NCBI GenBank assembly: GCA_001570385.1
Contig: BBYL01000032.1
Coordinates: forward strand, 44,385-108,384
Direction of reading: 5' to 3'
Origin: Microtetraspora glauca
Lineage (GTDB): Bacteria > Actinomycetota > Actinomycetes > Streptosporangiales > Streptosporangiaceae
DNA: 64,000 bases
Part shown: piece by piece, positions 17,684-26,008 of the stretch
Numbering within the stretch: the first letter of the stretch is position 1
Layout of the letters: every line of letters begins with the position of its first letter
Notes under the pieces: model-generated
What the model was told of the DNA's origin: nothing
The model's database searches: none
The model's input: only the letters and a program-made list of their open reading frames with translations
Program-made: the position numbers and the translations under genes

Positions 17684-18444
17684 CGTGTCGCGAGATAGCG
17701 GGCGGGGAACTCGCCCCCGCCGTGCACGGCGATGTCCGCGCCCGTGACATAGGACGCGAGGTCGCTGGCCAGGTAGAGGCAGGTGTCCGCCACGTCGGCG
17801 GGCACCGCCATCCGGCCCATCGGGATCACCGCCGCGACCGCGGCGCCCTCGTCCGGGCCATACACGTGGGCGGCCGCCTCGGTCCGGATCAGCCCGGTGG
17901 TGATGTGGTTCACCCGCACCTTGGGCGACCATTCGAGCGCCAGCGCGCGGGTCAGCACGAGCAGTCCCGCCTTGGCGGCGGAGTAGGCGGCGGTGCCGGG
18001 CTGCGGGTCGTGCGCCGACACGCTGCCGATGTTGATGATGGAGCCACCGGACTCCTGCTCGCGCATCACCTTGTTGGCCGGCTGCGCCACGTAGAAAGGC
18101 GCGAGCAGGTTCAGGTCCACGATCCGCTCCACGAAACGGGGCGAGACCGTGGCCGCGTCCGCATCCGGGGACCCTCCGGCGTTGTTCACCAGCACGTCGA
18201 GCCGCCCGAGGCCGCCGACCACGCTGTCCACCAGACCGGCGGCGGCCGCGGCGTCCCGGATGTCCGCCGAGAAGAACCGCGCCGTCCTGCCGCCCGCGCG
18301 AGGCAGGACGTCGGGCTCGTTCCGCCCGCACACGGCGACATCGGCGCCCGCGGCCAGGAACCTCTCCGCGATCACGAATCCGATGCCCTTGGTGCCCCCG
18401 GTCACCAGTACGGCACGGCCGCTCAGGTCCACCGTCGCGTTCAT
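17668..18444 (-). CDS. SDR family NAD(P)-dependent oxidoreductase
   Basis: A 258-aa short-chain dehydrogenase starting at the ATG MNATVDLSGRAVLVTGG. Motifs are TGGTKGIG near residue 17, NNAGG, and YSAAK as the catalytic Tyr-Lys. The C-terminus (ATRTATP) is encoded by the tandem repeat at the gene junction and may be a recent extension. It faces the FadD3-like ligase across a 179-bp divergent promoter that contains a TCCCG-N5-CGGGA type site. A role in steroid-nucleus or hydroxy-acid oxidation is likely from context. Confidence 0.87.
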   Translation of the reverse strand: MNATVDLSGRAVLVTGGTKGIGFVIAERFLAAGADVAVCGRNEPDVLPRAGGRTARFFSADIRDAAAAAGLVDSVVGGLGRLDVLVNNAGGSPDADAATVSPRFVERIVDLNLLAPFYVAQPANKVMREQESGGSIINIGSVSAHDPQPGTAAYSAAKAGLLVLTRALALEWSPKVRVNHITTGLIRTEAAAHVYGPDEGAAVAAVIPMGRMAVPADVADTCLYLASDLASYVTGADIAVHGGGEFPARYLATRTATP

Positions 18445-18515
18445 CGCGTTCCTCTCGTCGACGTCAATCCGATCCCCCGGAGGGTACGGCCGGGTCCGTC
18501 GCGGCGGGGGTCTTG

Positions 18516-18530
18516 TACCGCCCACCGGGA
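18516..18530. promoter_or_regulatory. Inverted repeat, site 4 of TCCCG-N5-CGGGA family (one mismatch)
   Basis: TACCG-CCCAC-CGGGA lies in the divergent promoter between the SDR at 18444 and the FadD3-like gene at 18624. It differs from the three other copies by one base in the left arm. It could serve both directions. Confidence 0.45.
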
Positions 18531-18623
18531 CGGCCCTGGCCGGGGGCGGATCCGGGCGACACGATGGTCATCGCGGCATGTCATCACCGGGACACGACAG
18601 ATCCCCACCGAGGCAGGGAGCTC

Positions 18624-20213
18624 ATGATCGAGAACGACACGTTGACGATTCCGGCTGTCCTGGAGCGCGCGGTACGCGAGTTCCCGGACGTCGAGGCCGT
18701 CGTGGACGGCCCGGTCCGGGTGACGTACGCGGAACTGGGGGAGCGGGTCCGCGAGGCGGCGAAGGCGTTCGTCGCGCTCGGAGTCGGGCGCGGTGACCGG
18801 ATCGTGATCTGGGCGCCGAACAGCCTGCGCTGGATGGTGACCGCCCTGGGCGCGCTCGCGGCGGGCGCCGCCGTGGTTCCGGTCAACACCCGGTACAAGG
18901 GCGAAGAGGCCCGGTGGCTGATCCGGCGGAGCCGGGCCCGGATGCTCTTCGTCGAGGACGGGTTCCTCGGCAACGGCTATCTGGCCATGCTGGGGGCCTC
19001 CGCCGAAAACGCCGCCGGCCTGACCGACCTGACCGACCTGCCCGACCTGGACACCGTGGTCACCTACGACGCCGAGCCGCGAACCGGCGCGACCTCCTGG
19101 GCGGACTTCGTCGCCGGGGCGGCGTCCGTCACGGACGAGGGGGCGGCGGCGCGGGCGGCGTCGGTGTCGCCGGACGACGTGGCGGACATCCTGTTCACCT
19201 CGGGCACGACGGGCAGGTCCAAGGGCGCCATGTGCACGCATGAGCAGAACGTCCGCACCTACCGGTCCTGGTGCGGCCGGACCGGCGTCGGCCACGGCGA
19301 CCGCTACCTCATCGTGAACCCGTTCTTCCACTCCTTCGGCTACAAGGCGGGCCTGTTCGCCTGCCTGCTGCAGGGTGCCACGATGGTGCTCCAGCCCGTG
19401 TTCGAGGTCGCCGAGACGATGCGGCTGATCGAGTCCGAGCGGATCACCGTCCTGCCCGGCGCGCCGACCATCTACGTGTCGATGCTGGACGCGCCTGAGA
19501 GGGAGCGGTTCGATCTGTCCTCGCTCCGGCTCGCCGTGACCGGCGCGTCGGTGGTGCCGGTCACGCTGGTCCGGCGGATGCGGGCCGAGCTGTTCCCCCA
19601 GGTCGTCACCGCGTACGGGCTGACCGAGTCGTGCGGCACGGTCACCTCCTGCTCGCTCGACGACGACGACGAGACCGTGGCGAACACGGCCGGGCGGGTC
19701 ATCGACGGCGTCGAGGTCGAAGTGGTCGACGGCGGCGGCCGCCCGGTCGCGGCGGGGGAGGACGGCGAGGTCCTCGTCCGGGGCTACAACGTGATGCTCG
19801 GCTACCTCGACGACGACGAGGCGACGGCCGCCGCGATCAGGGACGGCTGGCTCGTTACCGGCGACCGCGGCCGGCTCGACGAGCACGGCAACCTGACCAT
19901 CACGGGGCGCTCCAAGGACATGTTCGTGGTCGGCGGGTTCAACGTGTACCCGGCCGAGATCGAGCAGGTGCTCGCCCGCCACGAGGGCGTCGCCGAGGCG
20001 GCCGTCATCGGCGTTCCCGACCAGCGGATGGGCGAGGTCGGCCGGGCCTACGTGGTGGCGCGCCCGGGGGCCGACCTCAAGCCGGACGCGCTCGTGGCGT
20101 ACTGCCGGGGCTTTCTGGCGAACTTCAAGGTGCCCCGCGAGGTCGTCATCGTGGAGGACCTGCCGAAGAACGCGTCAGGCAAGGTGCAGAAGACGGAGCT
20201 GTCCCGCGTCTGA
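18624..20213 (+). CDS. fadD3: FadD3-like acyl-CoA synthetase (HIP-CoA ligase)
   Basis: A 529-aa AMP-forming ligase. The P-loop is ILFTSGTTGRSKGAMC; INPFFHSFGYKAGLFACL-type sequence, the motif YGLTESCG, the hinge TGDRGRLDEHGNLTITGRSKDMFVVGG (two parts) and the catalytic Lys in NASGKVQK follow. Many segments recall mycobacterial FadD3 (VPVNTRYK, RITVLPGAPTIY, LANFKVPR), which attaches CoA to the C/D-ring propionate HIP and starts its breakdown. The ATG at 18624 follows GGCAGGGAG; longer in-frame extensions lack such a site. The later C/D-ring genes (ipdABC, echA20) are in this window, which supports the assignment. Confidence 0.85.
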   Translation: MIENDTLTIPAVLERAVREFPDVEAVVDGPVRVTYAELGERVREAAKAFVALGVGRGDRIVIWAPNSLRWMVTALGALAAGAAVVPVNTRYKGEEARWLIRRSRARMLFVEDGFLGNGYLAMLGASAENAAGLTDLTDLPDLDTVVTYDAEPRTGATSWADFVAGAASVTDEGAAARAASVSPDDVADILFTSGTTGRSKGAMCTHEQNVRTYRSWCGRTGVGHGDRYLIVNPFFHSFGYKAGLFACLLQGATMVLQPVFEVAETMRLIESERITVLPGAPTIYVSMLDAPERERFDLSSLRLAVTGASVVPVTLVRRMRAELFPQVVTAYGLTESCGTVTSCSLDDDDETVANTAGRVIDGVEVEVVDGGGRPVAAGEDGEVLVRGYNVMLGYLDDDEATAAAIRDGWLVTGDRGRLDEHGNLTITGRSKDMFVVGGFNVYPAEIEQVLARHEGVAEAAVIGVPDQRMGEVGRAYVVARPGADLKPDALVAYCRGFLANFKVPREVVIVEDLPKNASGKVQKTELSRV

Positions 20214-20293
20214 GCTCGATCCGGACGCCGATGCGCGCGACCACCCGCGCCGGCAGCGGTCACGCACGCGTGCGTCGAGTGCGTGCGGCGCGC

Positions 20294-21259
20294 TCAGGTG
20301 GGCGGGTGAGGCCGGGCCGCGTCGATGAGGCGGGTGCCGAGCGCGTGGATGTGCTGAACGAGTTCGGGCGGTTCGTGCACCTGGAATGGGACGCCGAGTT
20401 GCGCGATCCACATGGCCAGTTCGTCAAGGGAGTTCGATCCGGCGTTGAGGACGCATGTGCCGTCGTCGGCCGGTTCGACCACCGCCATTGTCGGCGGCAT
20501 CCGGGCGGCGATGACGTCGGCCGGGGCGTGCACCGTGAACCGGCCGCGGTAGCGGTAGGGGCCGACGGAGATCCGCTCGGAGATGTAGCGGACGAGGTCG
20601 GCACTGGGCGGCTCGCGGGGCGTGAAGCGTGGCCCGTTCGGGGTGAGCAGGCGCAGTCGGTCGACGCGGAACGTGCGCCAGTCGTCTCGGCCGGCGTCCC
20701 ACGCCACCAGGTACCAGCGGCGGCCCGAGTTCACCAGCCGGTACGGCTCGGCGGTGCGGCGGTCCTCGGTGCCGTTGTGGGAGCGGTAGTCGAACCGCAG
20801 GCTTTCCCGGTGGCGGACAGCCGCGGCGATCGCGGTGAGCACGGCCGGGTCCACGGCTGTGGCCGGGCCCGCCAGCGGGACCGTGACCGACCGCAGGTCG
20901 CCGACGCGGTGCCGGAGCCGGGACGGGAGGACCTGCTCGAGTTTGGCGAGGGCGCGAACCGAGGTCTCCTGGATGCCCGTCACGCCGGAGACGGCGGCGG
21001 TGCCGAGCCCGATGGCGACCGCGACCGCCTCGTCGTCGTCGAGCAGCAGCGGCGGGAGTCCGGCGCCGGCGCCGAGCCGGTAGCCGGGTGTGCCCGCGGT
21101 GGCGTGCACGACGTAGCCGAGTTCGCGTAGCCGGTCGATGTCGCGGCGGATCGTGCGGTGCGAGACCCCGAGCCGTTCGGCCAGCTCGGCGCCCGGCCAC
21201 TCCCTGGGGGTCTGCAGCAGCGACAGCAGCCGCAGCAGCCGTGCCGATGTCTCCAGCAT
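20294..21259 (-). CDS. WYL-domain transcriptional regulator
   Basis: A 321-aa regulator. Residues 1-60 are a winged helix (ETSARLLRLLSLLQTPREWPG, then LAERLGVSHRTIRRDIDRL). Residues about 135-215 are a WYL domain (ESLRFDYRSHNGTE through RRWYLVAWDAGRDDWRTFRVDRL) and the rest is a C-terminal extension. WYL proteins usually respond to a small ligand. The gene is divergent from an epoxide hydrolase gene with 43 bases between them, and that gap holds a palindrome that is the obvious operator. Local control of the hydrolase is the simplest reading. Confidence 0.9.
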   Translation of the reverse strand: MLETSARLLRLLSLLQTPREWPGAELAERLGVSHRTIRRDIDRLRELGYVVHATAGTPGYRLGAGAGLPPLLLDDDEAVAVAIGLGTAAVSGVTGIQETSVRALAKLEQVLPSRLRHRVGDLRSVTVPLAGPATAVDPAVLTAIAAAVRHRESLRFDYRSHNGTEDRRTAEPYRLVNSGRRWYLVAWDAGRDDWRTFRVDRLRLLTPNGPRFTPREPPSADLVRYISERISVGPYRYRGRFTVHAPADVIAARMPPTMAVVEPADDGTCVLNAGSNSLDELAMWIAQLGVPFQVHEPPELVQHIHALGTRLIDAARPHPPT

Positions 21260-21270
21260 GCCGTCAATCC

Positions 21271-21289
21271 TAGGACTAAAGCTGTCCTA
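21271..21289. promoter_or_regulatory. Palindromic operator between WYL regulator and epoxide hydrolase
   Basis: TAGGAC-TAAAGCT-GTCCTA is a perfect 6-bp inverted repeat with a 7-base spacer. It is the only marked symmetry in the 43-base divergent gap, 12 bases from the regulator start and 14 from the hydrolase start. A regulator bound here would cover both promoters. Confidence 0.65.
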
Positions 21290-21302
21290 ACCGGCATCTA
21301 CC

Positions 21303-22469
21303 GTGACAGACATGAACGACGAACTGCGAATTAGCCTGCAAATTACCCCGTTCCGGATCGATATCCCGCAGGCGCAGCTGGACGACCTGCATGGCCGGCT
21401 GGCGGCGGCCCGCTGGCCGGACGAACTGCCCGGTGTGGGCTGGTCCTACGGGGTCCCCGTCGGCTACGCGAAGAAACTGGCCGAGTATTGGCGCACCACT
21501 TTCGACTGGCGTGCCGCCGAGGCGCGGCTGAACGCCTTTGCGCAGTTCACGACCCGCATCGAGGGGCAGAACATCCACTTCCTGCACGTCCGCTCGCCCG
21601 AACCCGACGCGCTGCCGCTGATCATCACGCACGGCTGGCCGGGCTCGGTCGCCGAGTTCCTGAAGGTCATCGGCCCGCTCACCGACCCGGCGGCGCACGG
21701 CGGCGACCCGGCCGACGCCTTCCACGTCGTCGCCCCGTCGATCCCCGGGTTCGGCTTCTCCGGACCCACCACCGAGACCGGCTGGGACCTGCAGCGGGTC
21801 GCGCGGGCGTGGGCGGAGCTGATGGACCGGCTCGGCTACCGGCGATACGGCGCGCAGGGCGGCGACAGCGGCGCGGTCATCTCGCCGATGCTCGGTCGTG
21901 CCGCGCCCCAGAACGTCGTCGGCGTGCACGTCAACGGCGCGCTCGGGTTCCCGACCGGTGACCCGGCCGAGTTCGAGGGGCTCACCCATGCGGAACTCGC
22001 CCGCCTCGGCCAGTACCAGGACCAGGACCGGGCCGGTTACGCGATCATCCAGGCGACCCGGCCGCAGACCCTCGCGTTCGGGCTGCACGACTCGCCGGCG
22101 GCGCAACTGGCGTGGATCGTGGAGAAGTTCAAGGAATGGACCGACCCGGCCCGCGAACTGCCCGAGGACGCGGTGGACCTCGATCAGATGCTCACCGACG
22201 TGAGCATCTACTGGTTCACCCGGACCGCCGCCTCGGCCGCCCGTCTCTACAAGGAAGGGCAGAAAGGCTGGGGAGCGGTGGCCGAGTACTCCGCGCTGCC
22301 GCACGGCGTCGCCGTCTTCCCCGGCGACGCCGGGGTCCGGCGGATCGCCGAGCGTGAACACAACGTCGTGCACTGGTCGGAGTTCGACCGCGGCGGCCAC
22401 TTCGCCGCGATGGAGGCACCCGACCTGCTCGTCGAGGATGTCAGGGCCTTCTTCCGCCCCCTCCGATGA
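21303..22469 (+). CDS. Epoxide hydrolase (EHN + alpha/beta hydrolase)
   Basis: A 388-aa cytosolic epoxide hydrolase. Residues about 1-110 are the N-terminal EHN domain (ITPFRIDIPQAQLDDLHGRL, RWPDELPGVGWSYG). The hydrolase core has the oxyanion segment HGWPGS, the nucleophile Asp in GGDSG and the catalytic His in GGHFAAMEAP. Family members usually read GGDWG, so Ser here is a small deviation. The start is either the GTG at 21303 or the ATG at 21312. It is divergent from, and probably controlled by, the WYL regulator. The natural substrate is unknown. Confidence 0.9.
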   Translation: MTDMNDELRISLQITPFRIDIPQAQLDDLHGRLAAARWPDELPGVGWSYGVPVGYAKKLAEYWRTTFDWRAAEARLNAFAQFTTRIEGQNIHFLHVRSPEPDALPLIITHGWPGSVAEFLKVIGPLTDPAAHGGDPADAFHVVAPSIPGFGFSGPTTETGWDLQRVARAWAELMDRLGYRRYGAQGGDSGAVISPMLGRAAPQNVVGVHVNGALGFPTGDPAEFEGLTHAELARLGQYQDQDRAGYAIIQATRPQTLAFGLHDSPAAQLAWIVEKFKEWTDPARELPEDAVDLDQMLTDVSIYWFTRTAASAARLYKEGQKGWGAVAEYSALPHGVAVFPGDAGVRRIAEREHNVVHWSEFDRGGHFAAMEAPDLLVEDVRAFFRPLR

Positions 22470-22478
22470 GCTCCTGCC

Positions 22479-22502
22479 CCCCGGCGGCCACCGCCGCCGG
22501 GG
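22479..22502. terminator. Hairpin between convergent genes
   Basis: A perfect 10-bp GC-only stem (22479-22488 with 22493-22502) around the tetraloop CACC, just after the epoxide hydrolase stop and before the histidine-kinase stop on the other strand. It can act as a bidirectional terminator. Confidence 0.7.
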
Positions 22503-22562
22503 TCCCACGTCAGATCGGCGTCAGAAGGCCGAGCCCACCGTCGCCCGGGTGGTGGCGGGACG

Positions 22563-23729
22563 TCAGACGCTCTCCTGCGGCAGTTCGACGGCGATCGTGA
22601 GCCCGCCCTCCTCGCGCGGTTCGGCGGTCACGGTGCCGTCGTGGGCCTCGGCGACGACCCGGACGATGGACAGCCCGAGGCCGCTGCCGCGGTCCGAGCG
22701 CAGCCGGTCGCCGTGCAGCCGCCGGAACGGCTCGAAGATCGTCTCGATCTCGTACCGCGGCACGGGCAGCCCGGTGTTGGACACGACCAGCTCGACCCGG
22801 TCGGTCCGCCGCCGGGTGGACACCCACACCTCGCCGCCCGCGTGGTTGTGCCGGATCGCGTTCTCCACCAGGTTCTGGACCAGCCGCTCGACCAGAACCG
22901 CCTCACCGGCGGTGGGCGCGGGGTCGAGCAGCCGGTGGATGGTCACCCCCTGCTCCTTCGCCTCCTCGGCGGCCAGGTCGAGCACGTGCTCGGCCACGTC
23001 GGCCAGGTCGAACGGACGCCGGTCGAGCACGGCGCGCTCGCCCTCGGCCAGGGCGAGCAGGCCGTTGATCAGCCGCTCGTGCCGGGTGTTGACCACCAGC
23101 AGGGACTCGCCGAGCCGCTTGACGTCCTCGCTCGCGTCGGACCGCCGGACCGCCACGTCCACCAGGGTGCGGTTGATGGTGAGCGGGGTGCGCAGCTCGT
23201 GGGAGGCGTTGGCGATGAACCGCCGCTGACCGTCGAACGAGCGGGACACCCGGGCGAGGACGACGTCGACGGTGTCGGCCAGCTCCTTGATCTCGTCGTC
23301 CGGCCCCTTGTGGGCGATGCGTTCGGCGAGGTCGTGGCTCTGGGCGACGAGCAGCGCGCGTGCCGTGACCGACCGGACGGGGCGCAGCGTCCATCCGGCG
23401 GCCCGCCAGCCGGCCGCGGCCGCCAGCCCGCCGCCGGCGAGGACCGCGACGCCGCCCCAGACCAGCACGTTCTTGATCGCGTCGGCCTGGTAGACGCGCC
23501 TGACCTGCGCGACCCGCTGGCCGGCGATGTAGTACTGCTCGGTGGGGGGCCAGTAGGTGTTGCCCGCGACGCGGATCCACTGCGGCTGCCTGAGTCCGTT
23601 ACGGGGCTCCAGGGTCTGCCGTACGACGAAGGCGAGCACCGCGACCAGGACGGCGCCGACGAGCATGAAGACTCCGCCGCACGCGAGGGCGAACCGGAGC
23701 CGGACACCGCTCTTCATGGGATTCGTCAT
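22563..23729 (-). CDS. Two-component sensor histidine kinase
   Basis: A 388-aa membrane kinase. One helix near residues 12-37, an extracellular stretch to about 85 and a second helix (about 86-115) are followed by a HAMP region, the H-box NASHELRTPL (His177), the N-box NLVENAIRHNHAGG and the G-box GSGLGLSIV. The start is the ATG that overlaps the response-regulator stop by four bases; in-frame sequence further upstream is inside that gene. The sensed signal cannot be told from the short extracellular part. Confidence 0.92.
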   Translation of the reverse strand: MTNPMKSGVRLRFALACGGVFMLVGAVLVAVLAFVVRQTLEPRNGLRQPQWIRVAGNTYWPPTEQYYIAGQRVAQVRRVYQADAIKNVLVWGGVAVLAGGGLAAAAGWRAAGWTLRPVRSVTARALLVAQSHDLAERIAHKGPDDEIKELADTVDVVLARVSRSFDGQRRFIANASHELRTPLTINRTLVDVAVRRSDASEDVKRLGESLLVVNTRHERLINGLLALAEGERAVLDRRPFDLADVAEHVLDLAAEEAKEQGVTIHRLLDPAPTAGEAVLVERLVQNLVENAIRHNHAGGEVWVSTRRRTDRVELVVSNTGLPVPRYEIETIFEPFRRLHGDRLRSDRGSGLGLSIVRVVAEAHDGTVTAEPREEGGLTIAVELPQESV

Positions 23730-24382
23730 GGGATCCGGTACCCCACTCCGGTGACGGTCTCGATGACCGGCGGGTCGCCGATCTTGCGGCGCAGCTTCAT
23801 CATCGTCGTGCGCACCGTGTTGGTGAACGGGTCGATGTGCTCGTCCCACACCTTCTCCAGCAGCGTCTCGGCGGAGACCACCGCCCCGCGGGCGCGCAGC
23901 AGCTCGGCCAGCAGGCCGAACTCCTTGCGCGCCAGCGGCACGTAGCGCCCGTCCCGGAACACCTGCCGGTGCGCCCAGTCCAGGCGGATGCCCGCCCGCT
24001 CCAGGATCGGCGGATCGGCCGCCCGGACCCGGCGGCCCAGCGCGTGGACCCGGGCCACCAACTCCTCGAACGCGAACGGCTTGGGCAGGTAGTCGTCGGC
24101 TCCGAGGGAGAGGCCCGCCACCCGGGAGCGCACGTCACCCGACGCGGTGAGCATGAGGATGCGCACGGCCGCGGCGTCTGCCACCACGGCCCGGCACACC
24201 TCGTCGCCGTGCACGCCCGGCAGGTCCCGATCCAGGATCAGCACGTCGTAGTCGTGGATCCGCACCCGTTCCAGCGCCGCCTCCCCGTCGTAGGCGACGT
24301 CCACGGCGAGCGCCTCCCCGCGCAACCCCTCCGCGATCGAGTCGGCGAGCATCCGCTCGTCCTCGGCGACCAGTACTCGCAA
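23726..24382 (-). CDS. OmpR-family response regulator
   Basis: A 218-aa regulator. The receiver domain (RVLVAEDERMLADSIAEGL) has phospho-acceptor Asp51 in LILDRDLPG, and the C-terminal winged helix ends KKLRRKIGDPPVIETVTGVGYRIP. The start is the TTG at 24382, preceded by GGGGGC; the strand RVLVAED begins immediately after, and the in-frame GTG further upstream adds residues unlike the family. It is co-transcribed with the kinase. Targets are unknown; the divergent membrane protein at 24566 is a candidate. Confidence 0.9.
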   Translation of the reverse strand: MRVLVAEDERMLADSIAEGLRGEALAVDVAYDGEAALERVRIHDYDVLILDRDLPGVHGDEVCRAVVADAAAVRILMLTASGDVRSRVAGLSLGADDYLPKPFAFEELVARVHALGRRVRAADPPILERAGIRLDWAHRQVFRDGRYVPLARKEFGLLAELLRARGAVVSAETLLEKVWDEHIDPFTNTVRTTMMKLRRKIGDPPVIETVTGVGYRIP

Positions 24383-24565
24383 CGTGCCCCCTATGCCATG
24401 CCATGCCGTCGAACTGCTCGTCGAACTGCCAGCGAATCGCGCCACCATGTCATCAACGCCATAACGCGGACGTAACCGGATCAGGTGACGGCGAGTTTAT
24501 CGATCATCCACTTCAGTTCTCCTCCGATGCCGGGAACCGCCCGGCCCTGGACCGGGGGACCGTCC

Positions 24566-26008
24566 ATGCTCACCTCACCGGATGGCGTCCAGCTCGAACC
24601 CGTCACGGCGGGTCGCGGCGCGCGTCACCGCACGCGCCGGGCGCTCAGCTCGGGACACGGCCTCTTCGCCGTCGTGATCAGCCTGGCGGCGGCGCTGCGT
24701 GCCGTCGTCATGCTCGGCTACAACACCGCCCAGCTCTACTGGTACGACTCGTTCACGTACCTGGACACGGCCGTCCACCTGAAGCCCGGCGGCGCGTTCC
24801 ATCCCGCCGGCTACGCGTTCTTCCTGCGGCTGCTCCGGCCGTTCCACAGTGTCGAGCTGGTGGTCGGCGTGCAGCACGTCATGGGGCTCGGCATGGGCCT
24901 GATGATCTATCTCCTGCTGCGCCGCCGTTCGCTGCCCGCGTGGGGCGCGACGCTGGCCGCGCTGCCCGTGCTGTTCGACCCGTCGTTCCTGCGGCTCGAA
25001 CACGCGGTGCTCTCCGACACCCAGGTCACGTTCCTCGTCATCGCCGCGCTGACGGTCCTCATGTGGCGGGCGAAGCCCTCGGTGCGGTCCGCCGCCGTGG
25101 CCGGGGTGCTGCTGGCGGTGGCCGGGCTCACCCGGACGGCCGCGGCGCCGCTGCTCGCCCTGTTCGTGCTCTACCTGGTCCTGCGGCGGGTCGGCTGGCG
25201 GCACGTGGTCGCGCTGGCCGTCGCCGGGACGCTGCCGCTCGCCGCCTACGCGGGCTGGTATCAGCAGCACCACGGGCGCTTCGCGCTCAGCGGCTCGGAC
25301 GGCGTGGCGCTGTGGGCGCGCACCATGACGTTCGCCGACTGCTCGAAGATCAAGCCACCGGCCGACGAGGCGCGGCTCTGCCCGAACGGCACCGTCGTCG
25401 ACGCCGCCGGGGAGTACGTGTGGGCCGCGGACGCCTCGCTCAACCGGCTGCCGGGCGACCGCTTCTCCCACAACGACCTGGCCAGGTCGTTCGCGCTGCG
25501 CGCCATCGCCGCCCAGCCGCTCGACTACCTGCGCGAGGTCGTCTCCGACGCGTCGCTCGCCTTCGCGTGGACGCCCGTGAGCCACCCGAAGCGGGTCGTC
25601 CCGGCTCTGTCGCTTCCGGTCGGCTCGTGGCCGCTGCCCTCGTTCCCGCTCATCCACCAGGTTCGGGTGGAGTACGACCCCGCCATCCGCGGGATGGCGT
25701 CCGTCGCGCCCTACGACGCGTTCTTCACGGCGTACCGCTATCCGAACGTCCTGCACGGCCCGCTGTTCGGCGTGGTCCTGCTGCTCGGCGGGCTCGGCGC
25801 GATCGGGCGGCGGCGTCCGGCGCTGCTGCCGTGGGCCGCGGCGATGTTCCTGTTCGTCGGGCCGATCGCCGCGCTCGACTTCGACCACCGCTACATGCTG
25901 CCCGCGGTCCCGATCGCGTGCATCGCCGCGGCCCTGGGCGCGGCGAGCCTGTGGCGCGCCCGCCCGGGCCGCCGCGCGAAGGTGCGGCCCGGCCGTCAGG
26001 CGCCGTAG
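24566..26008 (+). CDS. Polytopic membrane protein, GT-C glycosyltransferase-like
   Basis: A 480-aa integral membrane protein with about ten predicted helices. After the first helix the sequence YWYDSFTYLDTAVHLKPGGAF followed by HPAGYAFFLRLL resembles the Asp-containing first loop of lipid-linked-sugar GT-C (family 39-like) enzymes. A large loop at about 240-340 has two Cys residues. The ATG at 24566 has GGGGGA eight bases upstream; a GTG at 24485 would add 27 residues. Transfer of a sugar from polyprenyl phosphate outside the membrane is inferred from topology. The 3' end overlaps the convergent SDR by 13 bases. Confidence 0.65.
   Translation: MLTSPDGVQLEPVTAGRGARHRTRRALSSGHGLFAVVISLAAALRAVVMLGYNTAQLYWYDSFTYLDTAVHLKPGGAFHPAGYAFFLRLLRPFHSVELVVGVQHVMGLGMGLMIYLLLRRRSLPAWGATLAALPVLFDPSFLRLEHAVLSDTQVTFLVIAALTVLMWRAKPSVRSAAVAGVLLAVAGLTRTAAAPLLALFVLYLVLRRVGWRHVVALAVAGTLPLAAYAGWYQQHHGRFALSGSDGVALWARTMTFADCSKIKPPADEARLCPNGTVVDAAGEYVWAADASLNRLPGDRFSHNDLARSFALRAIAAQPLDYLREVVSDASLAFAWTPVSHPKRVVPALSLPVGSWPLPSFPLIHQVRVEYDPAIRGMASVAPYDAFFTAYRYPNVLHGPLFGVVLLLGGLGAIGRRRPALLPWAAAMFLFVGPIAALDFDHRYMLPAVPIACIAAALGAASLWRARPGRRAKVRPGRQAP

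Noticed and set aside
20262..20275. Palindrome ACGCACGCGTGCGT as a terminator between fadD3 and the WYL gene
   Set aside because: No loop and only 7-bp arms of alternating purine/pyrimidine; too weak to call.
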